Source: an uncultured bacterium
GTDB taxonomy: Bacteria > Patescibacteriota > Minisyncoccia > Phycocordibacterales > CAIJYI01
Direction of reading: 5' to 3'
DNA: 36,251 nucleotides
NCBI GenBank assembly: GCA_903824855.1
Contig: CAIJYI010000038.1
Coordinates: 1 to 36,251, forward strand
Below are positions 30,546 to 36,251 of the stretch, one piece after another. Position 1 is the stretch's first letter, and each line of letters opens with the position of its first letter. The position numbers were made by a program, and so were the translations under genes. The notes beneath the pieces are model-generated. The model ran no database searches and had not been told where the DNA came from. It saw only the letters and a program-made list of their open reading frames with translations.

Positions 30546-31522
30546 TATTTTGTCTCCTTTTCAGGAACCATGTGAATAGCTTTGCTTGGACATACCGTTA
30601 CGCATGCCGCACAGCCTTTGCAGTGGTCGTAATCAATGCCGACAACTTTTAGTAATCCATTTTCACCTTCTTCGGTAAGAATGGAATTGTCGTTGCACGC
30701 TTGTGCGCAAGATAAACAGTGAATACATTTATCAAGATCCAATATCGGCCGTTCCGTTCTCCACGTACCGGTCTTATTAACCTGGAAATTTCCAGTCGCA
30801 GGAACTGAACCGCCGGGCAATATATCTTGCCATGCTATTTTTTTCGGTAGAACAACTTCTTCCCAAGGGATGTCTGTTCCTCTTCCGTCAAATTCTAACG
30901 TTTCAGCAAATCCGCGTTCCATCGCTCTTTGGTTTGTGCTTACCACTTTGTGTCCTTTTTCTTCATAAGTTGTTTCAATGGTTTTATTCATTGATTCTAA
31001 AGTGAAGAAAGGGAAGATGTGGAGAAGCGCACCCAAGATGGTGGTGTTCGGATGGCTACGTTTTGTTTTTAGTTCTTCTCTTGCAATTCTTGATGCATCT
31101 ATTGTGACAACGCGATGTGGTCCGAGTTTGAGTTCGCGAGCGATCTCTTCCGGAGTTTTATTCGTGTTGATTAAATAAATCGTGTCTTTGTGTGTACCTT
31201 GAATGAGTATTCCTCTGGCAATAGAGGGGTCAACAATAATGATGACGTCCAATTTTACCGGAGTGTAGAATACTTCGATAGGGTCTCTTCCTATGCGGTT
31301 ATAAACGCGTATAGGTTCGCCTTCTTTTGCGGCACCAAATATTGGGGCACTAGTCGCATCATATTCTTGGCCTTGTTCGACCAAATGAGCGACGAGTTCG
31401 GTCAAGATAGCCGAAGCGCCTACTGCGCCTTGGTTACCGCGTCCGTGCCAAACAATTGTTACCGGTGGCATATTCGATTCTAACTTGTCAAAGTACGATA
31501 TTTTGGCTTTTTGTTGGTTCAT
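30545..31522 (-). CDS. porG: Pyruvate:ferredoxin oxidoreductase, fused gamma-delta subunit
   Basis: 325 aa. Residues about 20-215 are the gamma domain: IVWHGRGNQGAVGASAILTEL and TSAPIFGAAKEGEPIRVYNRI (quoted in part). After a linker, the C-terminal 70 residues are a delta-type ferredoxin with two 4Fe-4S motifs, CIHCLSCAQAC and CKGCAACVTVCPSKAI; the first lacks the usual Pro after its fourth Cys (CN instead of CP). In many organisms gamma and delta are separate genes; here they are one. AAGGAGG is 6-7 nt before the ATG. First gene of the por operon, with a promoter at 31567-31596. Confidence 0.93.
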   Translation of the reverse strand: MNQQKAKISYFDKLESNMPPVTIVWHGRGNQGAVGASAILTELVAHLVEQGQEYDATSAPIFGAAKEGEPIRVYNRIGRDPIEVFYTPVKLDVIIIVDPSIARGILIQGTHKDTIYLINTNKTPEEIARELKLGPHRVVTIDASRIAREELKTKRSHPNTTILGALLHIFPFFTLESMNKTIETTYEEKGHKVVSTNQRAMERGFAETLEFDGRGTDIPWEEVVLPKKIAWQDILPGGSVPATGNFQVNKTGTWRTERPILDLDKCIHCLSCAQACNDNSILTEEGENGLLKVVGIDYDHCKGCAACVTVCPSKAIHMVPEKETK

Positions 31523-31566
31523 CTTTAAACCTCCTTAAATTCAATTTCCGAAAAGTCTCCGTATCC

Positions 31567-31596
31567 GTCATACCATAAAATAGTGGTATTAGTCAA
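31567..31596 (-). promoter_or_regulatory. Promoter of por operon with short inverted repeat
   Basis: TTGACT (31591-31596), 18-bp spacer, TATGAC (31567-31572). The spacer holds ATACCA-N8-TGGTAT, an inverted repeat overlapping the -10, a plausible operator for a redox or metabolic regulator. I did not find the same sequence before the other metabolic genes. Confidence 0.5.
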
Positions 31597-31726
31597 GTGG
31601 TTTTGGCTTTTTTGTAGTTCTTTGTCGTAATCGCCATTTTTCCTCGCCCGATGCCAGGTTTCATCGGTATTGGAACGTTTCGTATCGTCCGTCTGATTCG
31701 TCTCGTCCGTCCGTATCGTTAGTGAG

Positions 31727-31808
31727 CCGTTTCGTCCTTTTCCCGGGTTTTTGGGCGCGCCCGCCCAACCTTCGTTGCGCCAACGAAAAAGGGAAAAGGA
31801 CGAAACGG
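31727..31808. repeat. Nested palindrome (18-bp outer stem enclosing two hairpins)
   Basis: Outer arms CCGTTTCGTCCTTTTCCC (31727-31744) and GGGAAAAGGACGAAACGG (31791-31808) are exact reverse complements. The 46-nt interior holds TTGGGC-N6-GCCCAA (31751-31768, itself including GGGCGCGCCC) and TTCGTTG-CGC-CAACGAA (31771-31787). The left flank 31670-31726 is rich in CGTCCGT/CGTATCGT near-repeats. No gene is supported here; the 114-aa minus ORF reads through it. Confidence 0.85.
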
Positions 31809-31850
31809 CGAACGTCGGTTTATTCATTGGAAAATCTCTCAAAAAAACGG

Positions 31851-31856
31851 TATACT
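31851..31856 (+). promoter_or_regulatory. -10 box of first glycosyltransferase gene
   Basis: TATACT; predicted start near 31863. The 22-nt leader has CTCC-N6-GGAG, so the Shine-Dalgarno GGAG (31873-31876) could be partly hidden in a small hairpin. Confidence 0.5.
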
Positions 31857-31884
31857 GGAATTCTCCCATAGCGGAGAAAAAACT

Positions 31885-32967
31885 ATGAAAATTTTTGTCA
31901 TTGTCGACACATTAAATCAAAGCGAAGTGAATGAATACCTTCTGGAAGAAGTGCTTTTTTTGAGAACGCAAGATATTGATGTGCGTTTCATTACTCTCGG
32001 TAAAGAAGATCCGAACAACACACTCTACAGTGAAAATCGCTTTACCAAAGAAAGTTTTATGACTGTCCCATATCGTCATTGGTGGAATATCCAAGATTGG
32101 AAAAACTTTAAATTGTTCATGGTAAACGAACAGCCGAATTTGGTTATTACCTGCGGAAACAAGGCAGACTTTTTCGGTCGTCTTGTCGCATGGGAAACCA
32201 AAGTTTCCAAAATTTTTGTTTTTGCTCATGATGTTTTTGAAATCGCGCAAAGAAAAAAACATTTTTATGACGGCTTTTTGTCTCGTATAACCGACCGATA
32301 TATTGTTTGCTCTGATGAGGCAAAAAATAAGCTTCTCTCAAATGGTATCCCGAATAATAAAATAACTCTTCTTTATGATGGAATAGTTTTTCAGAAATAC
32401 GGACAACCGATATCTACGAAAATAAGACAACAAGTCGGGTTATTGCCGGATGATTTCGCTTTTATTTGTGCCACCTCTCTCACACCCGAAAGTGGTGTCG
32501 ACGTTTTGCTTCGCGCTTTTGCGAGAGTAGTGGGAGGAAAGCTTATAATTTTTGGTGACGGACCCGAAAGAAAAAGTCTCGGCGCACTTTCTATTCGCCT
32601 TGAATTAAGTGAGAGAGTTATTTTTCTTTCAACATTTGATGATATTCCGGGGCTCCTTTCTTCTTCAAATGCGATGATATGTCCTTCAAAAAAAGGAGAG
32701 TTTTCGCCCTCGATTATCCATGGGTTGCTTTCAGGTCTCCCCGTAATTGCCACCGATTCTCCCGAGGTAAGGGAATTAGTTAAAGACAATGAAAACGGAA
32801 TCATCGTAAGAAGACAGGATTCCGAAAATTTGGCGGAAGCAATAAATCACGTGATGTTTGATAGAAGTCTTTATGAAACCCTAAAAGGGAATACTAAAAA
32901 TAATCTTGCCAAGTTTTCACTCTCATCACACGCAGCAAAACTTCTCTCACTCGCACAAAAAAAATAA
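31885..32967 (+). CDS. Glycosyltransferase family 4 protein
   Basis: 360 aa. GT-B fold: the N-terminal acceptor half ends near YIVCSDEAKNKLLSNGIP, and the C-terminal donor half has ATSLTPESGVDVLLRAF, LIIFGDGPERKSL, VIFLSTFDDIPGLLSSSNAMICPS and GLLSGLPVIATDSPEVRELV. The family's E-x7-E donor motif is degenerate (GEFSPSIIHGLL; the second Glu position is His), which may alter or abolish activity. GGAG lies 8 nt before the ATG. It probably acts on cell-surface polysaccharide or glycolipid. Followed by two dispersed repeats and a second GT4 gene. Confidence 0.87.
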   Translation: MKIFVIVDTLNQSEVNEYLLEEVLFLRTQDIDVRFITLGKEDPNNTLYSENRFTKESFMTVPYRHWWNIQDWKNFKLFMVNEQPNLVITCGNKADFFGRLVAWETKVSKIFVFAHDVFEIAQRKKHFYDGFLSRITDRYIVCSDEAKNKLLSNGIPNNKITLLYDGIVFQKYGQPISTKIRQQVGLLPDDFAFICATSLTPESGVDVLLRAFARVVGGKLIIFGDGPERKSLGALSIRLELSERVIFLSTFDDIPGLLSSSNAMICPSKKGEFSPSIIHGLLSGLPVIATDSPEVRELVKDNENGIIVRRQDSENLAEAINHVMFDRSLYETLKGNTKNNLAKFSLSSHAAKLLSLAQKK

Positions 32968-32989
32968 TTTTCAAAAAATCCCATTTTTT

Positions 32990-33063
32990 CGTCATTCTGG
33001 GCTTGACCAGGGAATCCACGTTCACCGCTCGCAACATAGATTCTGAATCAAGTTCAGAATGAC
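32990..33063. repeat. Dispersed palindromic repeat, copy 4 (divergent)
   Basis: CGTCATTCTGGGCTTGACC, then AATCCACG, ending AAGTTCAGAATGAC. The left half matches copies 1-3 and the right half has drifted. Lies between the two glycosyltransferase genes. Confidence 0.75.
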
Positions 33064-33082
33064 AAAAACAAATTTATTTCGT

Positions 33083-33154
33083 CGTCATTCTGGGCTTGAC
33101 CCGGAATCCACGTTCACCTCTCACACCATAGAGTCTGAATCGAAATCAGGATGA
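33083..33154. repeat. Dispersed palindromic repeat, copy 5 (divergent)
   Basis: CGTCATTCTGGGCTTGACCC, then GGAATCCACG, ending AAATCAGGATGAC. In direct tandem with copy 4, 19 bp apart, and more like it than like copies 1-3. Confidence 0.75.
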
Positions 33155-33171
33155 CAATAATCATAGATTGG

Positions 33172-33180
33172 TGATATTAT
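33172..33180 (+). promoter_or_regulatory. Extended -10 of second glycosyltransferase gene
   Basis: TGATATTAT, 21 nt before the ATG at 33202, giving a leader of about 15 nt without Shine-Dalgarno. Confidence 0.45.
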
Positions 33181-33201
33181 AGAACAGAAAACAATATTTT
33201 A

Positions 33202-34323
33202 ATGAAACACAAAATCTGCTATATTTTACCCGAATATCGGGAGGACAGCGCTACGCACTTTTCATACATCGGAAGTCTTTTGAACGAAGCAAACAAGGAA
33301 CTTGAAACATATCTCATTATTGAAAAGGGGAATTATCCAAGAGCGAATTTCGGCTGTGAAAAAATATTACTCATTGATTCGAGTAATATTCTCTTTCGCG
33401 CAATAAAACTTTTTTCTGTTTTTATTAATGCAAGGAAAAATGGCTATCGTGATTTTTATGTGCACTATTCTTTTCTCTCCGCCATAATTGCATCGCTTAT
33501 TGCACGGCCGACAGGAGGAAGAGTTTTTTATTGGAACTGTGGAGAACCTTGGAAATATAAGCGATTTTTCTTTCGCGAAATCTTTGAACGCCTTGCCTAC
33601 AAGCTGGTAACTTTTCTTGTAACCGGTACTGAAAAACTCGGAGGGGAATACACTGTTCATTACGGCATTTCAGCCAAAAAAATTAAAATTCTTCCAAATT
33701 GGGTAGATACCGAACGATTCAAAAATATTCCCGATAAAGAACTGCTTCGTGAAGAATTTGATATTCCTGAAGGGAAGAAGGTTATTTTCTTTGCGCATCA
33801 TTTATCTCGAAGAAAAGGTTCGCGTATAATACTTCCGGTTGTCAGAGATTTGCTCGCTATCCGAAAAGATTTTTATATGATTGTCGCGGGGTCCGGTCCT
33901 GACGAAATAAATCTTCGTGACCGTGTGCGAGGATCATCAGTAATTTCTCCGTATGTCAGATTTGTGGGTGCCATTCCAAATAAGGAAATTCAAAAATATT
34001 TTGGAGTTGCCGATATTTTCTTTATGCCGTCTCAAGAAGAAGGTTTTCCCAGAGTGATTCTAGAAGCGATGTCAGCCTCTGTTCCAATAGTCGGAAGCGA
34101 TGTAGGTTCCGTAAAAGAAATCGTCCCGCCCTCACTTTTGCCCTACATTATAAACTCAATTGAAGCCAAAGATTTTATACAACCCCTAAACGACCTCCTT
34201 TCTCTAACCCCGACGGAGCTAGCTCAAATAAAATCCACTCTCGCCACAAAAGCCAAAGAATACAACACCCAAACCGTCGCCCAAAAATTCACCCAACTTT
34301 TCACCAAGGGTAGTCCTAAGTAA
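33202..34323 (+). CDS. Glycosyltransferase family 4 protein
   Basis: 373 aa, GT-B fold. The N-terminal half includes ATHFSYIGSLLNEA and FLVTGTEKLGGEYTVHYGI. The donor half has the hinge ILPNWVDTERFKN, then KVIFFAHHLSRRKGSRIILPV (quoted in part), IVAGSGPDEINLRD, VRFVGAIPNKEIQKYFGVADIF and an intact E-x7-E motif EGFPRVILEAMSASVPIVGSD (quoted in part). It is therefore a likely active retaining glycosyltransferase acting on a surface glycan; donor and acceptor are unknown. It is not closely similar to the preceding GT4, whose E-x7-E motif is degraded. Confidence 0.9.
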   Translation: MKHKICYILPEYREDSATHFSYIGSLLNEANKELETYLIIEKGNYPRANFGCEKILLIDSSNILFRAIKLFSVFINARKNGYRDFYVHYSFLSAIIASLIARPTGGRVFYWNCGEPWKYKRFFFREIFERLAYKLVTFLVTGTEKLGGEYTVHYGISAKKIKILPNWVDTERFKNIPDKELLREEFDIPEGKKVIFFAHHLSRRKGSRIILPVVRDLLAIRKDFYMIVAGSGPDEINLRDRVRGSSVISPYVRFVGAIPNKEIQKYFGVADIFFMPSQEEGFPRVILEAMSASVPIVGSDVGSVKEIVPPSLLPYIINSIEAKDFIQPLNDLLSLTPTELAQIKSTLATKAKEYNTQTVAQKFTQLFTKGSPK

Positions 34324-34332
34324 AAAAAATAA

Positions 34333-34364
34333 AAAACCGATTCGCCTTCACGAACCGGTTTTTT
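34333..34364. terminator. Bidirectional terminator, cassette copy A
   Basis: AACCG-A-TTCG / CGAA-C-CGGTT stem with a 6-nt loop, A-run before and TTTTTT after. Shared by the second glycosyltransferase gene (+) and the small membrane protein gene (-). A close copy lies at 34861-34894. Confidence 0.82.
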
Positions 34365-34394
34365 AATATGATTTTTACACCCCCCCCTTTTTTT

Positions 34395-34796
34395 TTATTT
34401 CCCGCGGAGTTTAATTGATTTGTATGTGATGAGGATAAGGGAGAGAAGGAAATAAAAAGCTAATGAAGATATCGCGACCGATTCTTTTTCAAAAGGGCTA
34501 TACTCTGAGTGGATCCAAGGATTTACAATGACTAAAAATATATGGATAAATAAATACACACAAGTAAATTTTTTCCATAAAAAGAATACCTCTTCTTTTG
34601 TCCAATATATTACTAAACTGAAAATAAAGATTGGAACAAAAATGGAGCATATTAAAAAAATATATGCGCTAACACACGGCATCGTTAATTCATATTCACA
34701 ACGGTTAATGGGTGTATTAAAAGATAAAAATACAGAACCGATAGAAATTAACGTTCCGAGCGCGCTAATCAATGTAATATTTTTTTTATTTAACAT
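34395..34796 (-). CDS. Small four-helix membrane protein (cassette unit A)
   Basis: 133 aa with four predicted helices (LISALGTLISIGSVFLSF, AYIFLICSIFVPIFIFSLVIYW, FTCVYLFIHIFLVIVN, AISSLAFYFLLSLILI). The middle carries YWTKEEVFFLWKKFTCVYLF and the end is LILITYKSIKLRGK. The next gene is a paralogue with the same topology, the WKKFT segment and an identical last 15 residues. No known family. No Shine-Dalgarno precedes the ATG. An A9G8 homopolymer pair follows the stop directly. Confidence 0.65.
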   Translation of the reverse strand: MLNKKNITLISALGTLISIGSVFLSFNTPINRCEYELTMPCVSAYIFLICSIFVPIFIFSLVIYWTKEEVFFLWKKFTCVYLFIHIFLVIVNPWIHSEYSPFEKESVAISSLAFYFLLSLILITYKSIKLRGK

Positions 34797-34811
34797 AATA
34801 TATATTTTCTA

Positions 34812-34858
34812 ATACAATACTTTAATCATACCACCTTCAACCTTTCATTCAACTAAAT
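34812..34858 (-). pseudogene. Remnant of the secreted-protein 3' end
   Basis: On the minus strand this stretch parallels the last codons of the gene at 35349 (KVEGGMIKV is kept), but a TGA interrupts it and no upstream part of the gene is present. It marks the cassette duplication boundary. Confidence 0.65.
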
Positions 34859-34860
34859 GA

Positions 34861-34894
34861 AAAACCAATTCGCCTTCACGAACCGGTTTTCTTA
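34861..34894 (-). terminator. Terminator, cassette copy B
   Basis: AACC-AATTCG / CGAA-CCGGTT hairpin like that at 34333; on the minus strand it is followed by TTTTTCATTT. Ends the transcript of the unit B membrane protein gene. Confidence 0.65.
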
Positions 34895-35401
34895 TATGAT
34901 TTTTACAACCCCCCCCTTTTTTTTTATTTCCCGCGGAGTTTAATTGATTTGTAAGTGATGAGAATAAGGGAGATTGTCGTATAAATTATAGTTAAATAGA
35001 AGGCCATTGCCATTTTATCTACCGCTAGATAAGAGTCCTGTTTCCATGAAGAAAAAAGAATAATTAAAAAATAAATAAAAAAATACAAAAGAGTAAATTT
35101 TTTCCAATAAATATAAATTTCATCCCTCAGAAAACAAACGACTATACTGAAAAAAAATAATGGAAAAAAAACAAATAACAAATCCAATGTAAAGATCCCC
35201 AGACAGGCAGTAAATTGTGAATTAATAAAGTCGCAATATCTTGGGTCCCATCGAAAATTTATTTGTAAATTCCATAATATAATAAAAGCAAGTACCCCAA
35301 TAAAGCTCACCCCCAACACTATTTTTTTAGTTAACATAATATATTTTTTTAATATGATACTTTAATCATACCACCTTCAACCTTTAATTCAATCAAATGA
35401 A
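34862..35401. repeat. Duplicated cassette, unit B
   Basis: Same order as unit A: terminator hairpin, C8T9 tract, identical 3' gene end, diverged centre, and the true 3' end of the upstream secreted-protein gene. Confidence 0.75.
34924..35337 (-). CDS. Small four-helix membrane protein (cassette unit B)
   Basis: 137 aa, paralogue of the unit A gene. Four hydrophobic helices (VLGVSFIGVLAFIILW, LDLLFVFFPLFFFSIVVCFL, LLYFFIYFLIILF, MAFYLTIIYTTISLILI), the shared YWKKFTLLYFF segment and the identical C-terminus SLILITYKSIKLRGK. The N-terminal two thirds differ strongly from unit A. It starts 11 bp after the stop of the secreted-protein gene on the same strand and may be co-transcribed with it. 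Function unknown. Confidence 0.65.
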   Translation of the reverse strand: MLTKKIVLGVSFIGVLAFIILWNLQINFRWDPRYCDFINSQFTACLGIFTLDLLFVFFPLFFFSIVVCFLRDEIYIYWKKFTLLYFFIYFLIILFSSWKQDSYLAVDKMAMAFYLTIIYTTISLILITYKSIKLRGK

Positions 35402-36251
35402 CACCCGATAACTTTTCTTTTGTCGGCCTCAAATCAAATTCATCGCCATCATCATTGTCATCGAGATCAACCGGCTTTGTCATTACCGTCGTTACGTTGA
35501 TTTTTGGTCGGTAATGAGTTTCAACTGCTGAATTTTCCGTTTTTACATACGAAGCCAGAGGTTTAAATGCAGGCTCCTTTTTACCTCCAATCGTCCATTT
35601 ATAAGTCAGTGGAATTGGATTTTTTGTAATACTAATCCCATTTTGTTTAATGGAAGAAATAATCATTTCAATTTTATTCGCTTTTGTTTTGTATTTTGAG
35701 AAAAATAATTCTGTCGTATTTCCTGCTTGGTCTGTTATCACAGAAGATTTAGTTGATGATATTATGGTTGTTGCCGAATAATTATCTTTTCCGATAATAT
35801 TAAGCGTTTTCTTATCAATATCAAATGAAATCGAAACATCTGGCGGTGTTACGTCATATACTGTTTCTTGGTTTGGTTTTGGAATCATTGATACATCAAT
35901 GATTCCATCTCCGTTGAAGTCAATTTTAAGAGGTGAAGAGATATCGCCATTTATTGGGGTATCGAAAAATACTTGCGTGCCAATCTGTGAAGGTATCGCG
36001 GAAAAAGATGTTGTTTCGAGAATAGTATCACCTTCCTTTTTTTGAATATCGAGAGCGAAACTTCCTGAATCATATCCGATAAGTGATAAATGCTGAGCGA
36101 AATCAGCGGGAGCTATAATATATTTTGAGTCCCCGATTTCGCGATAATAGGTGCCGGGAATATTTGTTTCGGGTTGGTTTGTTGCTGTGGAAATCCCCGT
36201 GTGGTTTCCTTGGGAATCGTAGAGATTAAGAGAGAGTGGTGAATGGAGTGC
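35349..36251 (-). CDS. Large secreted/surface protein, C-terminal 300 residues (5' end outside window)
   Basis: The frame is open to the right edge; the tracked ATG at 35888 is internal. The visible part starts ALHSPLSLNLYDSQGNHTGIS and passes TYYREIGDSKYIIAPADFA and GSFALDIQKKEGDTI, a beta-rich module often found at the C-terminus of long exported proteins in these bacteria (the LYDSQGNHTG start is typical). A Ca-binding, dockerin/EF-hand-like loop DFNGDGIIDVS follows, then a Thr/Ser-rich beta domain (TPPDVSISFD) and an acidic linker (DLDDNDDGDEFDLRP). No LPxTG or TM anchor at the end. Catalytic domains, if any, lie outside the window. Confidence 0.7.
   Translation of the reverse strand, partial: ALHSPLSLNLYDSQGNHTGISTATNQPETNIPGTYYREIGDSKYIIAPADFAQHLSLIGYDSGSFALDIQKKEGDTILETTSFSAIPSQIGTQVFFDTPINGDISSPLKIDFNGDGIIDVSMIPKPNQETVYDVTPPDVSISFDIDKKTLNIIGKDNYSATTIISSTKSSVITDQAGNTTELFFSKYKTKANKIEMIISSIKQNGISITKNPIPLTYKWTIGGKKEPAFKPLASYVKTENSAVETHYRPKINVTTVMTKPVDLDDNDDGDEFDLRPTKEKLSGVHLIELKVEGGMIKVSY

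Larger units (their letters stand above)
34335..34861. repeat. Duplicated cassette, unit A
   Basis: Contains a terminator hairpin, a C8T9 tract, a small membrane protein gene (-) and a remnant of the 3' end of the upstream secreted-protein gene (around 34812-34858, with an in-frame stop). The outer segments are nearly identical to unit B (34862-35401), while the gene centre is diverged. Confidence 0.75.

Noticed and set aside
31525-31869. 114-aa minus-strand ORF
   Set aside because: It runs through the por promoter and the nested palindrome; its composition (TNQTDDTKRSNTDET) reflects the CGTCCGT-type repeats, not a protein.
32990-33154. Possible CRISPR array from the two tandem repeats
   Set aside because: Only two units, each about 72 bp and palindromic across the whole length, with no regular spacers and no cas genes; they belong to the dispersed repeat family.
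34528-34812. 94-aa plus-strand ORF opposite the unit A membrane protein
   Set aside because: It is the antisense shadow of a gene supported by a paralogue with the same C-terminus.

Overview
The window looks like chromosome from a member of the Candidate Phyla Radiation (Patescibacteria, most like a Parcubacteria-type lineage), although no rRNA or marker phylogeny is available here to prove it. The reasons are: moderate-to-low GC; small, tightly packed genes; families typical of these genomes (DUF5671, Gmad2, four-helix-bundle/S23 proteins, an Obg without a C-terminal extension); a tRNA gene carrying a group I intron; and many orphan short proteins. TGA is used as a normal stop, so the code is standard (table 11).

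Left part (1-8145): the C-terminal end of a large serine recombinase runs into the 3' end of a tRNA-Asn(GUU) gene on the other strand, and that tRNA is split by a 260-nt group I intron. A free-standing HNH nuclease follows, then a His-rich NicO/UreH-like transporter, two tandem CheD-like paralogues, a Na/Pi cotransporter with a PhoU-like tail, a CNNM/DUF21-CBS membrane protein and a CPBP (Abi) membrane protease.

Middle (8146-21400): obg; an SOS cassette (lexA-like repressor with a palindromic operator, and a Y-family polymerase) interrupted by a four-helix-bundle gene between 25-bp inverted repeats; a short nucleotide-sugar dehydrogenase; a membrane protein; a three-gene run of a COOH-NH2-ligase-like protein and a LolCD/MacB-type ABC transporter; a trypsin-like protease; two envelope proteins; a well-equipped 64-codon small gene; and typA.

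Right-middle (21400-31600, all minus strand): a coherent anaerobic energy module. Pyruvate (2-oxoacid):ferredoxin oxidoreductase (porGD-porA-porB) makes acetyl-CoA and reduced ferredoxin; ADP-forming acetyl-CoA synthetase turns acetyl-CoA into acetate plus ATP; NfnAB-like transhydrogenase couples ferredoxin and NAD(P)H pools; an aminotransferase with a frameshifted C-terminus lies between. This is more than the bare fermentation usual in these reduced genomes.

Right end (31600-36251): an elaborate nested palindrome, two GT4 glycosyltransferases, two copies of a dispersed repeat, a duplicated cassette carrying small four-helix membrane proteins with conserved flanks and divergent centres, and the C-terminal 300 residues of a large secreted protein cut by the window edge.

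Cross-cutting features: many plus-strand genes have a -10 box (often extended TGnTATAAT) only 6-9 nt before the ATG and no Shine-Dalgarno, implying leaderless mRNAs, whereas the minus-strand metabolic genes have strong AGGAGG sites. Five copies of a roughly 70-bp palindromic repeat are scattered between genes. All product names come from reading motifs by eye; no database search was possible.
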